This document shows positions 26,102 to 34,108 of a stretch of DNA of 64,000 nt, piece after piece; the stretch's first letter is position 1; each line of letters opens with the position of its first letter. The translations under genes and the position numbers were made by a program. The notes beneath the pieces were generated by a model. That model had not been told where the DNA came from, ran no database searches, and was given only the letters and a program-made list of their open reading frames with translations. The stretch comes from an uncultured Dialister sp. GTDB taxonomy: Bacteria > Bacillota_C > Negativicutes > Veillonellales > Dialisteraceae. The stretch is taken from assembly GCA_900557365.1 (NCBI GenBank), contig UPXR01000003.1, positions 1 through 64,000 on the forward strand. Reading direction: 5' to 3'.

Positions 26102-26686
26102 TTACCGGGACAGGAAGGAACTTCCTTTCAGCGTAAACCGCCAGGGAAAGTCCTTTCCGTATTCGGCGTAGTCAATATTTCTTCTTTTTGTCACTTCCAG
26201 AGGAAATGTCCGGCCTTCCTCCGACTCAATCCAGAGCCTGTCTCCGGTCAGGTCTTCTCCGTACAGCGCACGGTCAATGCCGAACGCCATCGTCAGCTTT
26301 CCCGGTCCGTCTGTCAGGTGATTTTTCCGGCCCCGCCGTTTCTCCATCAGCGGAATTCCTTCCAGCGGCTCCAGGGAACGGATCAGGACACACACACCGT
26401 CTCCCTTGCGGCCGCACACTACATTAAAACAGGAATACATTCCGTAAATCAGGTACACATAGGCATAGCCGCCTTCGCCAAAGATGATTCTCGTCCGGTC
26501 CGTCAGCCCCTTATAGGCATGAGCCGCATCATCAGGCCGGCCTTCCCAGGTTCCCCCGTATGCTTCACATTCCGTAATTCTTCCTCTGACAATGCCTTCT
26601 TCCGTCCGGGAAACCAGAACGGCGCCGATAAGCTTTTGTGCAGTCTCCACTGCATTTCCGAAGAAATCCTCCCGTTTCCATTTCAT
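26102..26686 (-). CDS. mpg: DNA-3-methyladenine glycosylase (AAG/MPG family)
   Basis: Excises alkylated and deaminated purines to begin base excision repair. The 194-residue protein has the family blocks LIGAVLVSR, ITECEAYGG (catalytic Glu), DDAAHAYKGLTDRT, AYVYLIYGMYSCFNVV and DGPGKLTMAFGID. Length is normal. Its ATG overlaps the stop of the upstream adaptor gene (ATGA), so it is translationally coupled in the flavodiiron-adaptor-mpg operon, an unexpected partner for a repair gene. Confidence 0.93.
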   Translation of the reverse strand: MKWKREDFFGNAVETAQKLIGAVLVSRTEEGIVRGRITECEAYGGTWEGRPDDAAHAYKGLTDRTRIIFGEGGYAYVYLIYGMYSCFNVVCGRKGDGVCVLIRSLEPLEGIPLMEKRRGRKNHLTDGPGKLTMAFGIDRALYGEDLTGDRLWIESEEGRTFPLEVTKRRNIDYAEYGKDFPWRFTLKGSSFLSR

Positions 26687-27753
26687 CGTACTTCGACCTG
26701 CATGCCTACATCCAGTCCCTTCGGCGGATCCACGACCACGCGGTCCCCCTCCTGGATTCCGTCCAGAACTACGGCATAGCCGCCCCTTTCGCCTGCTACG
26801 TCGATGGTGCGGATATCTGCCAGATTATTGTCATTGATAACCGCCACCCGATCCTCGCCGATCAGCGCCGATTTCGGAATGAGGAAGCAGTCCACCGCTT
26901 TTCCGCTGTCGATACGGACGCTGTAATCATTGCCGATGACAATCATATTGTCCGGATTGTCTACCTGGATCTTATAGGCTCTGTACTTATCTCCCTCCGG
27001 ATTGGGCTGCGGCTTCAGCTCGCCGTACCAGACCTCAGTTCCGTCGCTCAGGGAAACCGTCAGAGATTTTTCGGTCTTAGCCTCCTCCAGCGTTTCATCC
27101 ATACGGGCCGGGATTTCTACGGTCACACTGACCGGTGTATCCTGACGGATCACCAGCGCCGGTTTTCCCGCCACAGCCAGCTTCTTGTCTCCTGCATAAA
27201 CCTGGGAAATCACCCCGTCAATGGGTGCCCGCACCGTGCAGGATGCAATCAGTTTTTCCACGGCCTGCAAAGAAGCTGCAAGAGCCGGATCGGGTGCACT
27301 GCTGCTTCGGGAAGGTGCTGCTGCTCCCTGACGGCCCTTGATCCGCTCATATTCCGCCCGGGTGATAATCCCCTGCTTCAGGAGAGACGCCTCCAGACTG
27401 TTGTCAATCCCGTATGATCCGGAGGAAACCGTATTCTGCGCCGCAGAAGCCGCCAGCTGCTGCTGCAGTGCAGAAGCCTGAGATTCATACTGAGAGGAAT
27501 CCACTTTAAAGAGTACATCTCCGGCTTTCACGACTGTCCCCACATCAGGCAGCTCCGTCAAAATTCCGCCGGAAACGGCAGGAATGACCGGCGCTGAGTG
27601 GACTGCTTCCGCCGGCGCTTTCGTTTCATATACAAAGGGTTCCCGGCTCATTTCCGCTTTGAGCACATGAACAGACGGCTGATTCCCGCATCCGGAAAAA
27701 GCAAAAATTGCCGCCATGCCGCAAACCGCTGCACCGAGCCAAATTTTATTCAT
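26683..27753 (-). CDS. Periplasmic adaptor lipoprotein (HlyD/RND family)
   Basis: A 356-residue membrane-fusion protein. The signal peptide ends in a lipobox, FSGCGN (Cys at about residue 22). Then come a barrel-sandwich half (PAVSGGILTELPDVGTVVKAGDVLFKVD), a short helical hairpin (about 85-165, including a low-complexity Ser/Ala stretch), the second lipoyl half (VRAPIDGVISQVYAG) and beta-barrel domains. Such adaptors bridge inner-membrane pumps to outer-membrane channels, so it supports a diderm envelope. No pump or TolC gene is nearby. It overlaps both neighbours by 4-8 bases. Confidence 0.88.
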   Translation of the reverse strand: MNKIWLGAAVCGMAAIFAFSGCGNQPSVHVLKAEMSREPFVYETKAPAEAVHSAPVIPAVSGGILTELPDVGTVVKAGDVLFKVDSSQYESQASALQQQLAASAAQNTVSSGSYGIDNSLEASLLKQGIITRAEYERIKGRQGAAAPSRSSSAPDPALAASLQAVEKLIASCTVRAPIDGVISQVYAGDKKLAVAGKPALVIRQDTPVSVTVEIPARMDETLEEAKTEKSLTVSLSDGTEVWYGELKPQPNPEGDKYRAYKIQVDNPDNMIVIGNDYSVRIDSGKAVDCFLIPKSALIGEDRVAVINDNNLADIRTIDVAGERGGYAVVLDGIQEGDRVVVDPPKGLDVGMQVEVR

Positions 27754-28978
27754 TTTTCTCCGACTTCCTTATATCCCCAATGATCGCTTCTGCCAGACGG
27801 AAAATCCCCTCATCCTCATCGGAAGGAGAAGATACGATGGAAACCGGTTCTCCCAGAAGCGCACAGGTTTTCCACCGGGAAACGGTTTCTTTCATGACGC
27901 TCACACTCACATTCGGTGCCCAGCTGCTGTTTCCGATCAGGCTTACCTTTCGGTTCTTGATCTCCATTTCCGAACAAAGATTCATGAACCCCTGCATCAT
28001 CGGATTCATCCCCATATTCATCGTAGGAGCGGCCAGAACCATGTACTTTCTTCGCATCACTTCCGCAAAGCAGTCCATAAAGCCGTGGGCAGCCAGATCC
28101 ATCACCTTGACATTCCGTATGCCGCCCTGCCCGAGAAGCATGGCCAGCTTCTGTGCCGCCATAGCCGTATTACCATAGGGAGAGGAAAAGAAAATATTCA
28201 CGGAATCCTCGTAATCGGGAGTCCATGAAGCCCAGTTCCGATACTGCCCCACCATGAAGTGAATCAGTTCCTCCGTATCCAGCACCGGCCCGTGAAGAGA
28301 GCAGACCATTCGAATCGGCAGTTTTTCGACCTTATTCAGTGCTGCATTCACCTGCATGCCGTAACGGGATACGATATTGGCATAGTACTTTCTCGATTCA
28401 AAGAGGTATTCCCCTTTATAATCCGTATCGGATGCCAGCACCGAGCCGTTCAGTACACCGAAGGTTCCGAATGCATCCGCAGAAAAAAGAATCCGCTCTG
28501 TCTTTTCATAGGTAAAAGTTACCTCCGGCCAATGCACCATCGGTGCCTTGATGAAGGAAAGAACATGCTTTCCCAGGGAAATTTCCGTCTTCTCATCAGA
28601 GGAAAGATATTCCTTATCCGACAGTTTCCCGTGAAAATACTGTCCGATCATTTTCTGCGCCGCCGGGGAAGCAACAATCTGTGCTTCCGGATACTTTTCC
28701 GACAGTGCCCGGAGCGAGCTGGAATGATCCGGCTCCATATGATTGATCACAATGTAATCCAGCTTCCGCCCATGCAGCAGGTATGAAATGTTATCCAGGA
28801 AAAGATCCCGGATCACCGTATCCGCCGAATCAATAACTGCTGTTTTTTCATCATCAATAAAATAGCTGTTATAAGCCACCCCGTGAGCCAGAGGAATGAC
28901 TCCCTCAAAACGGGGAAGTGCAAAATCATTTCCTCCGATCCAATATATATCCTTTGCAATCTCCTGTACGTTATGCAT
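27746..28978 (-). CDS. Flavodiiron protein (oxygen/nitric oxide reductase)
   Basis: Cytoplasmic enzyme reducing O2 to water and/or NO to N2O in anaerobes. Of 410 residues, 1-250 is the metallo-beta-lactamase-like diiron domain with ligands His80, Glu82, Asp84 and His85 (HMEPDH), His149, Asp168 and His229. About 255-400 is a flavodoxin-like FMN domain (SSPYGNTAMAA). There is no rubredoxin extension, so an external rubredoxin or similar donor is needed. AGGAG lies six bases before the ATG. First gene of the operon with the adaptor and mpg. Confidence 0.94.
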   Translation of the reverse strand: MHNVQEIAKDIYWIGGNDFALPRFEGVIPLAHGVAYNSYFIDDEKTAVIDSADTVIRDLFLDNISYLLHGRKLDYIVINHMEPDHSSSLRALSEKYPEAQIVASPAAQKMIGQYFHGKLSDKEYLSSDEKTEISLGKHVLSFIKAPMVHWPEVTFTYEKTERILFSADAFGTFGVLNGSVLASDTDYKGEYLFESRKYYANIVSRYGMQVNAALNKVEKLPIRMVCSLHGPVLDTEELIHFMVGQYRNWASWTPDYEDSVNIFFSSPYGNTAMAAQKLAMLLGQGGIRNVKVMDLAAHGFMDCFAEVMRRKYMVLAAPTMNMGMNPMMQGFMNLCSEMEIKNRKVSLIGNSSWAPNVSVSVMKETVSRWKTCALLGEPVSIVSSPSDEDEGIFRLAEAIIGDIRKSEKNE

Positions 28979-29108
28979 TTCGGACTCCTGTTCTATGAAT
29001 ATCCTGTTTGAAATATAAGATTCTAATTTCTTTTTAGTATACCACGGAAAGAGGCAGCCTCAACGTTCCTGCCTCGGAAAACCCGAATTTTTCAGAGAAA
29101 TCTGCATA

Positions 29109-29148
29109 CAAAAAATGGGAGACGAATCATTCGTTCTCCCACTTTGTT
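29109..29148 (-). terminator. Terminator of the extended MATE gene
   Basis: On the minus strand, GTGGGAGAACGAA, loop TGA, TTCGTCTCCCA and then six T; 15 bases beyond the stop. Confidence 0.85.
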
Positions 29149-29162
29149 TTCATCCGGCATCC

Positions 29163-30803
29163 CTATGGTACGTAAGCCCGGGTCGCATGGCCCAGGATGC
29201 TCAGGTGCAGATCTGTCAGCAGTGCCAGCCGGATAGGAAGCACCGTCCGTGTTTCGCTGTATATATCCACTTCCGCCTGCTTGATGTTCTGCATCAGCAC
29301 GGAAAGCTTCTCTTCCGTTTCCGCAAAAGCACGAATAAGGGCTCTTGCCTTCTGCGTATTGGCAAGAAGAGCCCGGTTCTGCGCTTCAAGGACAGCAAAG
29401 GGAACGATTTCCGGGCAAAGTTCTCTGTCCCGGATAAAACGGAGAATGCTCTTCCATGTCAGTACAGGCCGGCCCGCCATTACGCGTTCCACGTAGCACA
29501 GGCGGAGCACCATGAGTCCTGCCGAGCAGGCAACGCCGAAAATCAGTCCCAGCCAGTATGACTCTGCACCGAGATCCAGCCCGTAGTCCAGGAAAAGACT
29601 CATCGGGAAAGAGCAGCCCCAGTAAGCAGCCACCATCAGGAAAAAGGACACCCGTGTATCCTTGAGTCCCCGCAGGATTCCCTGAATCGGCGTAGATACC
29701 GCATCAAAAAGCTGCCATCCTGCACAGTAAATCAGGAAATTGGCTGCAATGGCCGCCACGGCCGCATCATTCGTATAGATATTTCCGATAAAATCCCGAC
29801 CGATAACCGTTACAGATGCCGTGATGGATGCCCCGATCAGCGCTACAACAAATCCCGCTCTCTTATACCGTTTGCCCAGCTCCAGGTCTCCCGCACCGAC
29901 AGAAGATGCCACCAGAATGGTCAGAGCCATCGAGCATGATACGGGAACCATGAACACCATCGTAGCAAAATTATCGGCAATCTGATACGCTGCCAGTGTC
30001 TCCGTACCGTACCGGGCCAGAAATACAATGATGAGAGAAAAGAGAAACATCTCCATGAAGACCGACAGTCCCGACGGTACGCCTACGGTCAGATATTCCC
30101 GGATGTCCTTTCCCCGCAGCTGCAGAGAAGAAAAAATTTCTTTCCCGGGCAGTGTTTTTGATTTCACCAGCACCAGGAGGAAGAGTCCCAGGATAATTCC
30201 GTAAGTCACCATCATGGATACACCGGCTCCGATGCCGCCCAGTGCAGGCATACCGAAATTCCCGTAGATGAAAAGATAATTCAACACTCCGTTAATAACT
30301 GGTGCCGCCAGAAACAGCTTCATGGAAATCGATGTCGATCCTGCCGTATCGGTTACGCACCGCAGCGGGATGACTGCGGAAACAAAGAACACCACCCCTA
30401 CCATGCAGAGCAGGTAGTACCGGGCAATGTGCGCTACACTTTCTTCCAGCGTCATAAACTCTGTCAGGTCATCAATCAGCAGAAAATATGCCGCTGCAAA
30501 GAGTACCGACAGCACTCCGCCGACAGCCAGTCCGGCTCTCGCCACATAGGGAAGCTCTTCCTTTTTCTTTTCTCCCAGGAGCTGCGCCATGATGGGTGTC
30601 CCTGCCATCAGAAGGCCCACGATTGATGCCAGCAGCGGATAAAAGAGACCCGCTCCCACAGAGACACCGGCCAGATCATCTGCTCCTGCATGTCCTGCCA
30701 TTGTCGTATTAATGAATGTCACTCCGCCGGTGGAAATCTGTGCCACCAGAATCGGCAGCATGACTCCCAACAGCTTTCTGATATCCTGTTTCAAGAACAA
30801 CAT
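29163..30803 (-). CDS. MATE family exporter with a C-terminal extension
   Basis: A NorM-like MATE transporter in residues 1-450, with twelve hydrophobic segments (GVMLPILVAQISTGGVTFINTTMAG at the start). It is followed by about 90 residues not seen in ordinary family members: a charged, helical stretch (DRELCPEIVPFAVLEAQNR... IRAFAETEEKLSVLMQNIKQ) ending RAYVP. The total of 546 residues compares with about 450 usual. The ATG at 30803 is chosen because it fits the family N-terminus and has a GAGAG-type site; earlier codons are unlike MATE proteins. A small membrane-protein gene lies just upstream. The tail could be a regulatory or docking domain; substrate unknown. Confidence 0.82.
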   Translation of the reverse strand: MLFLKQDIRKLLGVMLPILVAQISTGGVTFINTTMAGHAGADDLAGVSVGAGLFYPLLASIVGLLMAGTPIMAQLLGEKKKEELPYVARAGLAVGGVLSVLFAAAYFLLIDDLTEFMTLEESVAHIARYYLLCMVGVVFFVSAVIPLRCVTDTAGSTSISMKLFLAAPVINGVLNYLFIYGNFGMPALGGIGAGVSMMVTYGIILGLFLLVLVKSKTLPGKEIFSSLQLRGKDIREYLTVGVPSGLSVFMEMFLFSLIIVFLARYGTETLAAYQIADNFATMVFMVPVSCSMALTILVASSVGAGDLELGKRYKRAGFVVALIGASITASVTVIGRDFIGNIYTNDAAVAAIAANFLIYCAGWQLFDAVSTPIQGILRGLKDTRVSFFLMVAAYWGCSFPMSLFLDYGLDLGAESYWLGLIFGVACSAGLMVLRLCYVERVMAGRPVLTWKSILRFIRDRELCPEIVPFAVLEAQNRALLANTQKARALIRAFAETEEKLSVLMQNIKQAEVDIYSETRTVLPIRLALLTDLHLSILGHATRAYVP

Positions 30804-30924
30804 GTATCTCACTCTCCGAAAATATCCGTAAAAAAAGACGCCGGCGGCGTCACGGAAATTTTCAATCACCTGAGCAAAACTCCTGCTCTGTAGAGAAAGA
30901 GTGATTGGAAAATATAAGATTCGT

Positions 30925-30955
30925 CTGCCGCGCAGGACCTTTCCTGCGCAGTAAA
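30925..30955 (-). other. Intercistronic GC-rich hairpin
   Basis: On the minus strand CTGCGCAGGA, loop AAGG, TCCTGCGCGGCAG, with no T-run after it. It lies between the small open frame and the MATE gene. It may shape mRNA processing or partial attenuation rather than terminate. Confidence 0.35.
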
Positions 30956-30959
30956 TGCA

Positions 30960-31235
30960 TTATCCCGCAGGAAAAGCCGGCTGAACCGTACGGTCCAGTC
31001 CGTCGTTGAATTGTCCCCCGAAAGATTCCAACTTGAAAAAGCCGGAACCATCCCATCCTCCTGCGCCGATAAAGCCCTTGAAGAAGGAAGTGAAACGGGA
31101 AAGAATACGCTTGAAATTCGCGTTCACTGCAGACGGCACCAGAAGATTGGCTCCTTCTACCAGGAAAAAAGCCATGGCAAAAAGAAGGTACATATTGTCA
31201 TAGAAGCTGATGTCGAAAAGCTCATCCATTGTCAT
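30960..31235 (-). CDS. Small membrane protein of unknown function
   Basis: A 91-residue frame with an excellent ribosome binding site (AAAGGAGG, seven bases before ATG). It encodes one hydrophobic segment near residues 15-38 (MYLLFAMAFFLVEGANLLVP), then a basic stretch and a Gly/Phe-rich tail. A plausible -10 (TATAAT) lies about 70 bases upstream. It precedes the extended MATE gene in the same direction, so the two may act together. I recognise no family; coding status rests on the site and context. Confidence 0.5.
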   Translation of the reverse strand: MTMDELFDISFYDNMYLLFAMAFFLVEGANLLVPSAVNANFKRILSRFTSFFKGFIGAGGWDGSGFFKLESFGGQFNDGLDRTVQPAFPAG

Positions 31236-31414
31236 GGCAATTCCTCCTTTCCCGAAGACCTTTTTTTACAGATTGTTAAAGTTATTTTCAATACCTGTAT
31301 ATATTATATCTCTATAATACTAAAAAAGCAAATTTTGCCTTCATTCGTCTTTTTTCGCCGTTTTTCAGCGCCGGAGCTTCTCTTTTTCCCATTGAAAATT
31401 CCAGCCGGAAACGT

Positions 31415-31443
31415 TTGTTTTTCCCTATTGTTTATGATATAAA
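31415..31443 (+). promoter_or_regulatory. Promoter of the decarboxylase gene
   Basis: TTGTTT (31415-31420), a 17-base spacer and TATAAA (31438-31443). Transcription from about 31450 gives a 150-base leader before the TTG start. The stretch 31236-31414 holds the divergent promoter region of the small membrane protein and no gene. Confidence 0.6.
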
Positions 31444-31514
31444 ATGATGGCATAAAGAAAATATTCCGGAAAGCCCGGTGTATTGCCGGTCCTTCCCGGC
31501 CGTTCTCTGGTCAA

Positions 31515-31573
31515 ATGTACGGTTCTTTTCGGTCATCGGTTTCCCCTGCGGAAAAAGAACTGTACGTTTTCCG
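31515..31573 (+). other. Attenuator-like hairpin in the decarboxylase leader
   Basis: GTACGGTTCTTTT pairs with AAAAGAACTGTAC (one G-U) around a roughly 24-base loop, and is followed by GTTTTCC. A smaller GCCGG/CCGGC stem lies just before it near 31487-31502. Together they make a structured leader between promoter and start. The T-run is weak, so an intrinsic terminator is possible, not certain. Confidence 0.45.
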
Positions 31574-31602
31574 TTTCATCATTTTCCTGGGGAGGGATTC
31601 TT

Positions 31603-33777
31603 TTGAGAAAAATGAAAATTGCTTATACCGACAAAGCGCTGGAAATTTTCGGCGCCGTCCCCGGACGGGATGCGGTTTCCGTCAATGATACAGACTTTAC
31701 CGATGTAGCCGCCGTGCTCATGGAGGAAAACGATAAAGACGTCTTTGCCGAGGAAATGATTTCTGCCTTCGGCATTCCCCTCATCCTGATCCGCACTTCC
31801 CGGAACCCCGTATCTGCGGAAAACCTGCGGAAAGTCTATCTGGTCATCGATCTGAGAGAATCCGACCGCAATTTTTATATCCGCCGGATTGAAAGCGCTG
31901 CCGTTCACTATGAAAACCAGGTGCTTCCCCCTTTCTTCCGGGATTTGGAAAAGTATGTGGAAAGCGGCTGCTCTCAGTTTGACTGCCCCGGCCACCAGGG
32001 CGGTGCTTTTTTCCGGAAAACCCCGGCAGGCCGTGCTTTTTATGAATTTTTCGGAGAAAATACGTTCCGTGCGGATTTGTGCAATGCCGATGTAGCCATG
32101 GGCGATCTTCTCATTCATGAGGGCCCTGCCCTGGCTGCACAGAAGCATGCCGCACAGGTTTACCATGCGGACAAAACTTATTTCGTGCTGAACGGCACCT
32201 CTACGGCCAATAAGGTCGTCCTGAACGCAGCTCTGACTCCCGGCGACATCGTCCTTTTCGACAGGAACAACCATAAGTCCATCGATCACGGCGCTCTCGT
32301 TCTGGCGGGAGCCACACCTGTATACCTGGAAACCGCCCGCAATGCCTACGGTTCTATCGGCGGCATTCCCGAGCACTGCTTCCGGGAAGACTATATCCGC
32401 CGTCTTATCGCAGAAAAGGATCCGGAAAAAGCAAAGGCCAAACGCCCTGTCCGTCTTGCTGTCATCCAGCTGGGAACCTACGACGGCACCATCTACAACG
32501 CCCGTCAGGTTGTGGACCGCATCGGCCATCTCTGCGACTACATCTTCTTTGACTCCGCCTGGGTCGGCTATGAACAGTTCATCCCCATGATGAAGGACTG
32601 CAGTCCGCTGCTTCTGGAACTCGGTCCGGAAGATCCCGGTATCTTCGTCACACAGTCCGTCCATAAGCAGCAGGCCGGCTTCTCCATGACCAGTCAGATT
32701 CACAAGAAAGATGCTCACATCAGGGGACAGGCTCGCTATATTTCCCATAAGCAGCTCAACAATGCCTTCATGATGCACGCCTCCACGTCTCCCCTCTACC
32801 AGCTCTTCGCCGCTCTCGATGTCAACGCAAAGATGCACGAAGGAGAAGCCGGCAGAAAGCTCTGGCTCCAGGCGGTAAAAACCGTCATCGAGGCCCGGAA
32901 AAAAGTTCTGAAAAACTGCCGGTATATCCGTCCTCTTGTCCCCGCTACGGTTTACGGGAAAAAGTGGGAAGACGGAGATACCGACGCTATGGCCGACGAT
33001 CTGGCCTACTGGGCCTTTGAACCGGATGCAAAATGGCACGGATTCGAAGGATACGGCAGGAATCAGTATTTTATCGATCCTATGAAGCTCCAGTTTGTAA
33101 CGGCCGGTATTCAAATTGAAACGGGAGAATATGCAGAATTCGGCATTCCCGGAACAATCCTGGCCAACTATCTCCGGGAGAACGGAATCATTCCGGAAAA
33201 ATGTGACCTCAATGACATTCTTTTCCTCATGACCCCTGCAGAAACCACCACGAAGATGGATGATCTGATTGCCAAACTGATTCGCTTCGAACAGCTCATC
33301 GACCGGGATGCTCCCATGCAGGAGGTGCTTCCCTCCGTATATGATGCTTACGAAGAAAAATATCGGGGATATACCATCCGCCGTCTTTGTCAGGAAATGC
33401 ACGACTTCTATAAAGACCGCCAGGTTTCCGATTTACAGAAACATCTTTTCGAAAAAGATTACTTCCCGGAATACGTCATGAATCCGCAGGAAGCCCAGTA
33501 TGCTTTCATGCGCGGTCAGGGAGAACTTCTGGATCTGCAGGAAACGGAAGGCCAGATTGCTCTGGAAGGCGCTCTTCCCTATCCGCCCGGAGTCCTCTGC
33601 ATTCATCCCGGTGAGAAGTGGACTTCCACAGCCGTACAATATTTCCTTGACCTGGTGGAAGGCATCAATCAGCTCCCCGGCTTTGCTCCGGAAATCCAGG
33701 GAGTATATATCCAAACCGGGCAGGACGGAAAGAAGCATGCCCTGGCCTGCGTATTGAAAAAAGAATTTGAAAAATAA
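31603..33777 (+). CDS. speC: Orn/Lys/Arg decarboxylase, probably ornithine decarboxylase
   Basis: PLP-dependent fold-type I basic amino acid decarboxylase of 724 residues. It has an N-terminal receiver-like wing domain (1-110), a large PLP domain with SQFDCPGHQGG, NGTSTANK, DRNNHKS and the PLP-lysine motif TQSVHKQQAGFS, and a C-terminal domain (about 590-724) with PYPPGVLC. These match the inducible ornithine decarboxylase group making putrescine; lysine or arginine as substrate cannot be ruled out. TTG at 31603 is the start, six bases after GGGGAGGG; an ATG at 31612 is too far from the site. Single gene, with a structured leader. Confidence 0.87.
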   Translation: MRKMKIAYTDKALEIFGAVPGRDAVSVNDTDFTDVAAVLMEENDKDVFAEEMISAFGIPLILIRTSRNPVSAENLRKVYLVIDLRESDRNFYIRRIESAAVHYENQVLPPFFRDLEKYVESGCSQFDCPGHQGGAFFRKTPAGRAFYEFFGENTFRADLCNADVAMGDLLIHEGPALAAQKHAAQVYHADKTYFVLNGTSTANKVVLNAALTPGDIVLFDRNNHKSIDHGALVLAGATPVYLETARNAYGSIGGIPEHCFREDYIRRLIAEKDPEKAKAKRPVRLAVIQLGTYDGTIYNARQVVDRIGHLCDYIFFDSAWVGYEQFIPMMKDCSPLLLELGPEDPGIFVTQSVHKQQAGFSMTSQIHKKDAHIRGQARYISHKQLNNAFMMHASTSPLYQLFAALDVNAKMHEGEAGRKLWLQAVKTVIEARKKVLKNCRYIRPLVPATVYGKKWEDGDTDAMADDLAYWAFEPDAKWHGFEGYGRNQYFIDPMKLQFVTAGIQIETGEYAEFGIPGTILANYLRENGIIPEKCDLNDILFLMTPAETTTKMDDLIAKLIRFEQLIDRDAPMQEVLPSVYDAYEEKYRGYTIRRLCQEMHDFYKDRQVSDLQKHLFEKDYFPEYVMNPQEAQYAFMRGQGELLDLQETEGQIALEGALPYPPGVLCIHPGEKWTSTAVQYFLDLVEGINQLPGFAPEIQGVYIQTGQDGKKHALACVLKKEFEK

Positions 33778-33798
33778 AGTCCTGAAAATACCGATCCC

Positions 33799-33835
33799 CA
33801 TGCACTGCAGCGACAAAACTGCAGTGCATTTTTAT
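33799..33835 (+). terminator. Terminator of the decarboxylase gene
   Basis: Perfect 11-bp stem ATGCACTGCAG/CTGCAGTGCAT around an eight-base loop, then five T. The following 33836-34008 contains no gene. Confidence 0.9.
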
Positions 33836-34008
33836 CTTTCCCTCTGTCCTCGGCTGGAAATCCCGGACCCCGTGCGTTCAAAAGCGTATACTTATATAAA
33901 TCACGTACTTTCTCGATAAAATCGGATGTTTTCATTTTCCACGCCGAAATAAGCGGCCTCTTTTGTCAGATTCAGGGTATACTATTTCGTTTTCTTTTCT
34001 TTTTGCGC

Positions 34009-34037
34009 TTGACTTTTTCTCATTATTGTATACAATA
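34009..34037 (+). promoter_or_regulatory. dcuA promoter overlapped by a GTATAC palindrome
   Basis: TTGACT (34009-34014), a 16-base spacer and TACAAT (34031-34036). The 14-base perfect palindrome TATTGTATACAATA (34024-34037) covers the -10. TTGTATACAA-type palindromes are typical operators of GntR-family regulators, so repression by such a protein is an inference; no GntR gene is in the window. Confidence 0.6.
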
Positions 34038-34046
34038 TATTTATCC

Positions 34047-34082
34047 TTATCTCGATATTCATTATTTCCTGTATTGAGATAA
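34047..34082 (+). other. Hairpin in the dcuA leader
   Basis: TTATCTC (34047-34053) pairs with GAGATAA (34076-34082), extended by ATA/TAT after one mismatch. It ends 16 bases before the AGGAGG site, so it could affect mRNA stability or serve as a second operator. Confidence 0.35.
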
Positions 34083-34108
34083 ACCTATATTTTTACCAGG
34101 AGGTCATT

